A stretch of DNA of 64,000 nt, taken from assembly GCA_032718865.1 (NCBI GenBank), contig JALUTQ010000009.1, forward strand, positions 347,773-411,772, written 5' to 3'. The translations under genes and the position numbers were made by a program. The number at the start of each line of letters is the position of its first letter. Position 1 is the stretch's first letter. Below are positions 56,304 through 64,000 of this stretch, in pieces. This DNA comes from Tilletia caries. Taxonomy: Eukaryota > Basidiomycota > Exobasidiomycetes > Tilletiales > Tilletiaceae. The notes under the pieces were generated by a model, which worked only from the letters and a program-made list of their open reading frames with translations, had not been told where the DNA came from and ran no database searches.

Positions 56304-57407
56304 ATGGCCACCCCCGCACCCACCAAGCCGGTCGACGTCACCTCCAGCGAGCACTTCACCTCGCTCATGGAGGCCGACCTCACCAGAGTCTCCGTCCTCA
56401 ACTTCTGGGCCCCATGGGCGGAGCCCTGCAAGCTCATGAACGACGTCGTCTCCGCACTGGCGAACAAACACAAGAACGTCCTCTTCTTAAACGTGAGTTG
56501 CGTGCGCGCGCTATCTGACAGTTAATCGCAGGAAAAAAACTGACCCCCCATAATCGGATCTTGCTCGCAGATCGAGGCAGAGGGCCAATCAGAAGTGGCG
56601 GACTCGTTTGACGTCGAGTCCGTGCCCACCTTCGTCCTCCTCCGCGGCCACACCCTCCTCGGCAAGATCTCCGGCGCGAACCCAACGGCACTATCCAGCG
56701 CAATCGAAACCCACGTCGGCGGCGGGCCCGGCGCTTCCTCCTCCCTCGATTCCTCTTCCCAGACCACATCCTCACGATCGAACGGCCCACTCTCCTCCAC
56801 AGACGCGAAGCCGCAAGCCCCACCTCCCGGGAACGACGATGAGGATGACGAAGAGGAGGAGGAGGAGGAAGAAGGCGAGGCAGAGACACCAGAGCAGATC
56901 GAGGCGCGCTGTCAAAAACTGATGGTACAGGCTCCCATCATGCTCTTCATGAAGGGCAATCCGGACACACCACGATGCGGTTTCAGCCAGAAGACGATCA
57001 ACCTGCTGAGGAAAGAGGGCGTCGAATTTGGGCACTATGATATCTTGAAGGACGATAACGTACGGCAAGGTGAGTGTCCCCCCCCCTCGGATGCGCGTGG
57101 CGTCACGGAAGGGCAAACGAGGGATGGATCGGATTTGCGCTGGATGGGTCTTGAAGCTCTTGCATACTGACTGGGGCTTGCCCTTCTCGCCACCTTTTTT
57201 CCAGGCCTTAAGAAGCTCAACAACTGGCCAACGTTCCCCCAAATCATCATCAAAGGCGAGCTGATCGGCGGACTCGACATCTTGAAGGTATATCCACATA
57301 TCTAGAGAGCGTACTGGAGTTCGGTCAACATAGCTGACCTCTTCTTGACTCTGTCTCAGGAACACATCGACAATGGCGAATTCAAGGCTATGATCGAGGA
57401 TGTATAA
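56304..57407 (+). CDS. GRX4: Monothiol glutaredoxin Grx3/Grx4 type
   Basis: Exons 56,304-56,492, 56,571-57,069, 57,205-57,287 and 57,360-57,407 give 272 residues. A thioredoxin-like N-terminal domain has [16 protein letters not shown] and [20 protein letters not shown] Ser-rich and strongly acidic linker ([15 protein letters not shown]) leads to the glutaredoxin domain: [30 protein letters not shown], with the CGFS active site, and [21 protein letters not shown]. Single-glutaredoxin-domain Grx3/4 proteins bind a glutathione-ligated [2Fe-2S] cluster and signal iron status to transcription factors in fungal nuclei and cytosol. All four exon joints keep the frame. The family call is firm; the iron role is from family knowledge. 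Confidence 0.95.
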
Positions 57408-57801
57408 TAATGAAGCGCTATGGGTCACCAATCTCCAATGCCAACGCAAGCTTCACCATTCGCAAGTTCTGAGCGGTCTTATGATCGCCACCCTCCAAGC
57501 ATTCGATGTATCAATTGTGAATCATGAGGAGATGACGAGGGCACGCGTATGCTGAGAGTCCACAAGCTTCCAAGGGGGAATATATAACCCAAGGTGCTTC
57601 TGCAGCAGGATCGTGAAAGATACTAAGATGAATTGGGAAACCGTGATGCACAGTCATATGTACAGATGGGAAAAAAACGGGGAGCGAGGAATGGCACCCA
57701 GGGGTCATTCATGTGGGCCCTCCGCTGTGTGTATGTATCGAGGTTCCTGGAGAGCTTTGACGTGTTGCGTTTGATGGGAAAAGCGTTCGGAAACGCGCAC
57801 A
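57408..57801. other. Convergent 3' flanks
   Basis: Between the glutaredoxin and NCS1 genes. Nothing else was recognised. Confidence 0.55.
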
Positions 57802-58798
57802 TCAAACGAGACCGTCGTACAGGGATAGAGCCTGTACGATGGTGGGATCTTGCTTGGACCCTTCTTGGAACTCGTCGAACGACACTGTGAGGAAGAAGCG
57901 AATGATGAAACGCGTGTGTGGGGGAGCATGAGCACGTTAGCTTCCAATGTATAGAAATGCTAAGAGGAATGAAAGCAATACACTCACATGACGCGTTCTG
58001 ATCCTTGTCCATGAGTGCGAAGATCTTCTTGACGCGCTGCAGGGGGTTCAAATGAGATAAGAACAGTGCGTCAGGGGGGGGGAGGAGTCCCGTGCGAGCA
58101 GGATGGGAAGATAGGCAGACAAGCGCGGAGCGATTCGCGCGTAGAAGCCAGACGTACCTTTTCTGGAGTGTCCTCGTCTTCGGGGAGCTTGACCATCTGC
58201 CCCGTCATCTTGTAAATGCTCCGTACGATGGCTGGAGCGCGCGACGCCAGGGGGGGGTAAGAAAGAATCCGATCAGCCCAAGTAATAGAAGGAAGGGACG
58301 CACATGGCGGGAGAAAGAAAAGAGACGTACTCAGCATTTCGTCAAATGTGATCTGTCCATCTCCATCAATGTCGTAAAGCTGGAATGCCCACTGGAGCTT
58401 CTCATCCAATCGCCCACGCGACGTGATGCTCAAGGCACAGATGAACTCCTTAAAGTCGATGGTGCCGTTCTTGTCCTCGTCAAAGACGTTGAACACGTAC
58501 TCGGCGAAGGCGGTCGGGTCGCCGAAGGGGAAGAACTGCTTGTAGATGCGGCAGAATTCGGGCTTGTCGAGGACGCCAGAGGGGCAGTCCTTGGAGAAGC
58601 CTTTCCACCATTGCTGGAGCTCTTTGCGGTCGACTGTGAGGGGGGAGGAGGGAAGCAGGGTGATCAGTTCTGTGACAGCTGTATGCTGAGCGCGGGCGCG
58701 AGGGGGGGTGAATGTGTGCGCGGGTGAAACTGACAGTATGTGACTTTCTGGAGGTCGGCGAGAGCCTCGGGCGAGAGTTTTGACTGGCTCTTTCCCAT
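57802..58798 (-). CDS. NCS1: Neuronal calcium sensor 1 / frequenin homolog
   Basis: Five exons (58,798-58,735; 58,633-58,331; 58,231-58,158; 58,036-57,988; 57,884-57,802) give exactly 190 residues, the usual NCS1 length. The N-terminus [11 protein letters not shown] is a myristoylation signal. EF-hand 1 is degenerate ([13 protein letters not shown]). EF2 is [15 protein letters not shown]3 is [13 protein letters not shown], and EF4 is DKDQNASLSFDEF. The C-terminus [19 protein letters not shown] is characteristic. In fungi Frq1/Ncs1 activates phosphatidylinositol 4-kinase at the Golgi and acts in calcium tolerance. All introns are GT-AG and keep frame. EF4 has Ala where many orthologs have Gly at position 6 of the loop. 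Confidence 0.96.
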
Positions 58799-59337
58799 GT
58801 TTGCGAGTGTTGCAGAGTTGCGATCGAAGGATGTTACGAGGTGAGAAAGCTGAGGGAGGGGGAGGATCCGATTGACCGTGTAGAAGTGGGTGGGTGATCG
58901 ACGTACAGAAGAAGCTGGATGGGCAGTCGAGTAACGTGAGTGGTGATGAGGATGGAAAGAAGAGCGGGCCTCGCGAACAGGCCAACGCTCGTCGCTCGCT
59001 CGCCTCACTTGTATCCCATTCATTCCATTCATTCATTTCCCACTTCGGTCCCTTGTTTTCTCTTGGCAGGGAAGCGCAGATCGTGCGCACAGCCCGCAGC
59101 CACCACTTGGCCTGCAGGTCCCGACATCTCTGATCCCACCCGCCTTCACCCAGCTCGGAACGAGGGCTGTGCAAGTTAAAAGCGTGCGGAATCCACACCC
59201 ACACCGGTCTCCAAATTACGCCCGGTCCACATTATCGTCCAGCTCTGTTATACATACATACCAGCACCCAGGTCCCAGTCCCGCTTCCCGCTCGATCTTG
59301 TTCGTCGTGAGACCGGTCCGTCAAGTCAAGGCACAAG
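58799..59337. other. Divergent promoter region (NCS1 / USE1)
   Basis: No gene is supported. It contains a CATTCATT run near 59,015-59,035. Confidence 0.5.
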
Positions 59338-60027
59338 ATGGCAGCAGTCCACTCCACAGCCCGCCTTGGCTCTCTTCGCTCAGCGGATCTCCATCCAGCA
59401 CTTCGACCCTTTGTCCGTGGCTCCCTTTCGACTCAGCGGGGAGATGCTTCATCCCCTTCGGCCTCTTCCTCGAGTCGACCAAGATCAGCTGAATACCCAT
59501 CCAGAGTCCAACAAAGCCTGGAGGAGGACGAGGACGACGGGGAGGATGAGCTCGATTTCGAATTCGAGTACGCCACTGAAGACATCGAGCAGGAATATGC
59601 TAGGTCGCCACCAGGGGTAACGAAGACGGAGGATCAACAACAGCAAGAAGCACCATTCTCAGCACCAGTCCACAGCAACGAGTCTCATCACGCCTACCCA
59701 CCACCAGGCATTGACTCCGCCACACCCGCCCCAGCACTCGCCCAAGACCAACCTCTGCACGACGCCCTCTCGTCCGAATTACTCCGGCTCTCCACCGTGC
59801 TCAAATCGAATGCGGTGGCCTTTGGAGCGACTCTGGAGCGAGACCGTCTGTTACTCGCGAAGAGCTCCGATCTGCTCGGTGCGAATCTCGACTTCATGAC
59901 CCGCACCCGCGGTCGGTTGGGCGAGTACAGTCGTCGGGCCAGGGGGATGGGATGGTTTACCCTTGGGAGCATCGCCATCGTCATGGTCAGCTGGGTGCTC
60001 TGCTTCATCCTCATTCGCCTCACATGA
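59338..60027 (+). CDS. USE1: Use1-like ER SNARE protein
   Basis: A single-exon gene of 229 residues. The N-terminal half is polar and acidic (EEDEDDGEDELDFEFEYATEDIE). The SNARE-like helix runs ALSSELLRLSTVLKSNAVAFGATLERDRLLLAKSSDLLGANLDFMTRTRGRLGEYSRRARGMGW, followed at the very C-terminus by one membrane anchor (FTLGSIAIVMVSWVLCFILIRLT). This tail-anchored layout and the EL..LS..LK.NA..F...L..D pattern match Use1, the SNARE for retrograde Golgi-to-ER transport. Yeast Use1 has Asp at the SNARE zero layer; here the central layer is not obvious by eye. The ATG at 59,338 is the first in the frame. Confidence 0.8.
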   Translation: MAAVHSTARLGSLRSADLHPALRPFVRGSLSTQRGDASSPSASSSSRPRSAEYPSRVQQSLEEDEDDGEDELDFEFEYATEDIEQEYARSPPGVTKTEDQQQQEAPFSAPVHSNESHHAYPPPGIDSATPAPALAQDQPLHDALSSELLRLSTVLKSNAVAFGATLERDRLLLAKSSDLLGANLDFMTRTRGRLGEYSRRARGMGWFTLGSIAIVMVSWVLCFILIRLT

Positions 60028-60351
60028 GCAGGATCTCCCTCGCTGGCTTCTTGCTAATCCACATCCTCACATCTCGCAATGTCAACACTATATTGGCGAC
60101 GCGAGCATGTGCGTATCCCTCTTGGGAGAATGAGATTCAGACATCAGGCAACTACTCATCCAGATCCACATCATTCATTGGAAGAGTGAACATGGCCGGC
60201 CTTGTCAGGGATGAAGAAGGGGGCGAGAAGAGAGTTACAGTATACATGCATGCACCTTGTGAGACGTGAGTGGGACGTGAGAGCGGGCGAGTTCGTTTCA
60301 ACAACATGTCCATTCTGCGAAACGGACGATCCTAGTCGTGACGTGTGCTGA

Positions 60352-61036
60352 TCAACGATGGAGGAAGTCGACCGAGAGATCGAGGCAGAGCAACGGCTCG
60401 TCGTCGACACTGAAGGCGCCAACATGAACACCGAACTTGGCTGCAGAGAGGGAGAGATAAGTCACTAGTGAGTGAGGGCCAAACTGATCCGTTGCAATTC
60501 CCCCAGACCAAGGACTCACCAGGTGGGATCTGAGAAGGCAGTTGGACCGTCTGTGTGATGTCGTACTCGTCCGGGTCAATAGGGCACTTGACCTCGGCGT
60601 CGTTCCTGCGCGCCTCCTCGCAGATGTCCACCTGGCGATGGAGCAACCGTATGTAACCGATCTTGACATCGACCTCGGCGTATGCGCCCTCCTCGATGCG
60701 CTTCTGCACTTTACCCGTGGCGTGGATGGTCATGTTCTTGCCCCGCTGCGGCGGGTCCGGGCTGACTTCGATCGTGTGCACCTCGACGAGATCCTCGGGA
60801 TCGCCACAGTTTCGCCAGCTCCACGCTTTTCCGGCGCCGTCCAGGACAGTGACAGGGGGCGACGATGAAGACGATGTCCACAGAGATGATGCGGGGGCGG
60901 GAGCTGTGTTGAAGAAGGCGTGCTGGGCAGCGGCGAGCAGGTCCTGGCCCGGAGGGTAGGCGGGGAGCGGCTGCTGGGTGAGCTGGAGTACGGAGGTGGC
61001 GAAGAGGCCCCAAACAGCTTTGACGACAGATGGCAT
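60352..61036 (-). CDS. NPC2: NPC2/ML-domain lipid transfer protein
   Basis: Exons 61,036-60,520 and 60,440-60,352 give 201 residues. A hydrophobic N-terminus (VVKAVWGLFATSVLQL) serves as a signal peptide, and a Pro/Ser-rich spacer follows. The ML domain has WSWRNCGDPEDLVEVHTIEVSPDPPQRGKNMTIHATG, IRLLHRQVDICEEARRNDAEVKCPIDPDEYDITQTVQLPSQIPPAKFGVHVGAF and CLDLSVDFLH. Six Cys-type positions expected of NPC2 are partly visible (NCGD, DICEE, VKCP, LCLD). Fungal members are vacuolar PG/PI or sterol transfer proteins. The intron joint PP-AKFGV restores the conserved strand. Confidence is high for the family. Confidence 0.92.
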
Positions 61037-61431
61037 CCTGACGGGCTTTGACGAGATTACTGTCAGAGAGAAGAAGGACAGCGAGGACGGAGGACTGAGC
61101 AGGCTGGTCAGAGAGGGGGGCGGGGGCGATGATGACGGGGGAGCCGGGTAGCAGCGGCGGAGGACTGAGGAGAGGGGGGGGGGGGGGTTGAGATTTCGTC
61201 CACAATCAAGTGAGTCGGTCATCATAAACCCAGATTTGGTGACGCACACTCTCCAATTTTGAAAAGTGGCCCTAGGGAAAGCACCACCCACGCTGGCGAC
61301 AGGGTGTTGCGATTACGTAAGCGTCTCTGTTGCTCCCCTTCTTCGCGCCTTCCCAACTTTTTTTGTGTGAAGGCCTTGACGCCTTGACGAGGTCGAACAT
61401 CTGCAAGTTATCATTCGGACAAAAGAACAAG
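61037..61431. promoter_or_regulatory. Divergent promoter with a G14 run
   Basis: Separates NPC2 (-) and the RsfS-Rrg9 gene (+). A run of about 14 G lies at 61,174-61,187 and C-rich sequence on the opposite strand is in the NPC2 leader. Long G-runs are error-prone in sequencing. Confidence 0.5.
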
Positions 61432-63921
61432 ATGATGCGACGCAGTGCAGCAAGCGGAGCGACGGCGTGGAGCGTGTCGCGCGCGGCGTGCGTTTCGGGG
61501 GATGTCTCTTTCCGGCTCGCGTTCTCACCAGCAGCGCATCCGACATCGACACCAGCAACGACGCGGACATTGCGCAGCCAGTTTGTATGTCAACACGCTC
61601 ACCACGCACTCAGACAGCACTCCACCTCCGCCCTCGCACAGAGCACAGCCAGCACACAGCACCCCAGTGCCAATGCCGAACAAGACGAGGACGAGCTGCC
61701 GTGGTTCATGCAGGAACAGGAACAGGCACAGCCTCAGCCAGCATCGCTTCCTCCTCTAGAGGCACAGCAACAGCAGCAGCAGCGGCACTCCCAGCCCGAC
61801 GTCCTATCACAACCCGCCCATCTCGCACGCACACCACAGCTCCAAGATCTCCACGCCATCCTCACCACGGGCTCCCTCGCGAACCTCGTCGCACGTCCCT
61901 CCGACCTGGCCATCTACGACCCAGACCAAGACCCAGACGCTGCTCCCAGTGCCGACAACCCCGCAGACGAACAGCCCATCATCTTCCTCCCTACAGCAGC
62001 CATCGCAGCCGCGCTACCCCCGCACGAAGGCGCAGGCGTTGCATACGCGGACTGGATCATCCTCATTCGCGCACACACATCCGCCGGTGGCGCCCTCGGT
62101 CGACTCGCCCTCGAAGTCGGCGAGTTCCTCAAGAGGACTCGGCCGCCGCTCTCCAGAGCGCGCTCCAGGTTGGAGCAGGTCGAGCGGGATCATGGATCGG
62201 CCCATCTCGGTGCGGATCTCTTTGGGCTGGGCGAGGATGGGGCTGCGGTGAGCGCCAGTCAGGAAGAGTTTGCCGAGTTGGTCATTGCATTGCACTCCTG
62301 GGCGCGCAAGCATAACCTCCCGTCGCCGCTACCTCCCAGCGATCTCGAAGCCGGTGACGCTCTCGGTCTCTTTGCAGAAGATGCCGATCCGGACTCTCGG
62401 TCTCTTTCCCTCACCAATCCGGTCTCCTCCCTCCGGTCAGCACGCATCAGGCGTACATACCGGCCGACACCCATCACCACCATATCCTCTCCCGACAACA
62501 ATCAACCAGCTTCAACGGGAGAACCCGACGACCTGGCCACTCGCGGTCCCCGCCCCGCAGGTTGGTCACGCATCGAGTGGGATGCAGGCCGCCGTCTGCC
62601 ATCCTGGGGCGTACAGAAGGAGGCCCTCCGGCGTAAACTCCTCCTCAAAGCATCAACACAGGAAGGTGACGGCTCTTCGACCTCATCAACACCACCAAAA
62701 CCCTTCTGGCGGCCCGGCAAAATCCTCTCTCGCTCGGCGCAGGATGGAATCAGGACCCTGCACGCCTTCGACCCTAAAGTCCGCTTCTCCGCCGCCGAGC
62801 TCAGTCGGGCCTTCGGCATCTCCGTCGAGAGCGTGCGGCGGATCCTACGCGCGGGTGGCAGTCGCTGGCGAGCGTCGCAGCAAGATCTAGATGACGACAA
62901 TGGCGAAGAGGGAGGAGCGAGCGAGGAGCAGCGACAGTTTCGTTCGTCGACCCCTCTATCTGAGAGCGGGGCCGAACTGGAGGCGGCTCCCGTCCCGACG
63001 TCGGCGTCCCACGTTCCCTCGTGGCTCCAACGCGAGAACGAGCGGGCTGCCGGCAGTGGCACTGATGAGGGGCAGGACGAGGAGAGTGTCGAGCAACGGC
63101 AGGAACGCCGGGCACGCGAGCGTCGTCTTGAGCGTGTCAGGAAGATTGTCGAGCGCATCTCGCGCGAGCGGGTCGCTATGGAGCACGATGGCGAGGAGGA
63201 GGGGTCCGAGGAGATTGTGTTGGATCGGGCTAGGGACGCTGGTGCGCCGGAGCACCTGGACCGCGAGGACTACGAGACGCAACGGCTCGTCAATCGACTT
63301 ACGAAGCGATCGCCACCACATACCACCAAGTCCCGTCCTCCCCCCGCGTCCTTCACTGGGGAAGTCGACCTATCGACGGAACCACAGCGCGAAGACGGCA
63401 ACGGAGCATGGTCGCAGCCGATACATTACGAAGGCCTTTCCCCCGCCCAGTCTACGACGCTCTCCTCTGCCGCCGCCGCTACAAGCAGTCGACCGGCCTT
63501 CCAATCCTCCCGCGCCGCCCTCCCCTCCCGCACCAACCGCGCCGCCAAGGGCGACGGCGACGGTAACTGGGTCATCGTCGACGCCTCCTGGTGCGTCGTG
63601 CACGTCCTGTCGGAGAGCGGGTGGGAGAAGTACGGTCCCCGGGGTGGAGTTGGGAGTGTGTGGCGCGAGTGGATGGGGATGGTCGAGCGCGAACGGGGGT
63701 GGGGCATTGAGGAGGGGATGAAGGGGAAGAAGGGGGCGAGTGTGGGCGTTTTGGCCAAGGCGTTTGGGATGGGGGAGAAGAGGGGTGGGAGGAAGAGTGC
63801 TGCTGCTGGGAGTGGGACTGTGAGGGCAGGTGCGAGTGATGCGTCGCGTTCGCCGACGACTACGAGCGATTCGTCGGCAACGCCGCAATCAACCAGGCAG
63901 GACACGAGCTGGAGGACATGA
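61432..63921 (+). CDS. Mitochondrial RsfS/Atp25-N domain protein with inserted Rrg9/neugrin domain
   Basis: A single-exon gene of 830 residues. The N-terminus is Arg/Ser/Ala-rich without acids for about 70 residues, a mitochondrial presequence. DELPWFMQ and the stretch DLAIYDP...ADWIILIRAHTSAGGALGRLALEVGEFLKRTRPPLSRARSRLEQVERDHGS match the first half of the RsfS-like domain of Atp25. Next comes KPFWRPGKILSRSAQDGIRTLHAFDPKVRFSAAELSRAFGISVESVRRILRA, the Rrg9/neugrin motif, plus an acidic and Arg-rich helix (EQRQERRARERRLERVRKIVERISRERVAMEHD). Then NWVIVDASWCVVHVLSESGWEKYG matches the second RsfS half. RsfS-type proteins act on the mitochondrial large ribosomal subunit; Rrg9 is required for respiratory growth. 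The combined role is inference. Confidence 0.75.
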   Translation: MMRRSAASGATAWSVSRAACVSGDVSFRLAFSPAAHPTSTPATTRTLRSQFVCQHAHHALRQHSTSALAQSTASTQHPSANAEQDEDELPWFMQEQEQAQPQPASLPPLEAQQQQQQRHSQPDVLSQPAHLARTPQLQDLHAILTTGSLANLVARPSDLAIYDPDQDPDAAPSADNPADEQPIIFLPTAAIAAALPPHEGAGVAYADWIILIRAHTSAGGALGRLALEVGEFLKRTRPPLSRARSRLEQVERDHGSAHLGADLFGLGEDGAAVSASQEEFAELVIALHSWARKHNLPSPLPPSDLEAGDALGLFAEDADPDSRSLSLTNPVSSLRSARIRRTYRPTPITTISSPDNNQPASTGEPDDLATRGPRPAGWSRIEWDAGRRLPSWGVQKEALRRKLLLKASTQEGDGSSTSSTPPKPFWRPGKILSRSAQDGIRTLHAFDPKVRFSAAELSRAFGISVESVRRILRAGGSRWRASQQDLDDDNGEEGGASEEQRQFRSSTPLSESGAELEAAPVPTSASHVPSWLQRENERAAGSGTDEGQDEESVEQRQERRARERRLERVRKIVERISRERVAMEHDGEEEGSEEIVLDRARDAGAPEHLDREDYETQRLVNRLTKRSPPHTTKSRPPPASFTGEVDLSTEPQREDGNGAWSQPIHYEGLSPAQSTTLSSAAAATSSRPAFQSSRAALPSRTNRAAKGDGDGNWVIVDASWCVVHVLSESGWEKYGPRGGVGSVWREWMGMVERERGWGIEEGMKGKKGASVGVLAKAFGMGEKRGGRKSAAAGSGTVRAGASDASRSPTTTSDSSATPQSTRQDTSWRT

Positions 63922-64000
63922 ACGTGCGTACTCACGCGTCACGCATCTTTCTGTAAATAGCATTCATCTGTGGGAAATGTTATCTTCCTTACTTAGTAGC
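63922..64000. other. 3' flank at window end
   Basis: Only 79 bp, with no feature recognised. Confidence 0.5.

Noticed and set aside
1..64000. CRISPR arrays, rRNA or tRNA genes
   Set aside because: No spaced direct repeats and no convincing tRNA A/B boxes were found. The microsatellites at 27,442 and 53,480 are simple repeats.

Overview
The window is nuclear DNA of a basidiomycete fungus, most likely a yeast-like member of the Ustilaginomycotina (inference). The signs are GC-rich compact genes, many short GT-AG introns (31 to about 140 nt), CT-rich leaders, fungal-only families (Mig1/CreA, Use1, HsbA, CaiB-type CoA-transferase) and a decayed piece of fatty acid synthase with the acyltransferase and enoyl-reductase on one chain. 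There is no CRISPR array, rRNA or convincing tRNA.

Positions 1-27,400 are an accessory, element-rich stretch. The main discovery is a two-gene DNA transposon. Element B (16,126-23,799) has about 81-bp terminal inverted repeats starting TTGTCTCG, a hairpin inside each repeat, and a perfect 9-bp target duplication, AGCAGCGAG, at 16,117-16,125 and 23,800-23,808. It carries a DUF6589-family gene on the + strand and a RecQ-like helicase gene on the - strand, placed tail to tail. A second, diverged copy (element A, from before position 1 to about 5,436) has the same gene pair, the same orientation and a similar terminal hairpin. Between them lie an alanine-rich coiled-coil protein gene, a urate oxidase gene, a gene split by a roughly 790-bp MITE-like insertion, a thioesterase-like gene, and a Fanzor (eukaryotic TnpB-like RNA-guided nuclease) gene at 13,162-15,990. 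Element B landed 136 bp downstream of the Fanzor gene. In element A and in Fanzor every frame break sits in a homopolymer and is a +1 change, and the reading is otherwise free of stops. After element B come an F-box gene and a fatty acid synthase relic.

Positions 27,500-64,000 are ordinary gene-dense host sequence: HsbA-like secreted protein; an unknown Ser/Arg-rich protein with a 31-nt intron; a RecJ-like DHH phosphoesterase with a PCNA-box-like C-terminus; the Mig1/CreA glucose repressor with a long leader; a DUF726 hydrolase; a SUGCT-like CoA-transferase; an EHT1/ABHD-like hydrolase; an RRM-YTH m6A reader whose YTH domain is interrupted by about 310 residues; a GT31 glycosyltransferase sharing a short promoter with a Grx3/4 glutaredoxin; NCS1/frequenin; the Use1 SNARE; an NPC2-type lipid transfer protein; and a mitochondrial protein in which an Rrg9/neugrin domain lies between the two halves of an RsfS/Atp25 domain.

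Metabolic themes are carbon repression (Mig1), purine and acyl-CoA catabolism (uricase, CoA-transferase), lipid handling (thioesterase, EHT1-like, DUF726, NPC2) and iron or mitochondrial translation control (Grx4, RsfS-Rrg9). These are scattered single genes, not a cluster.
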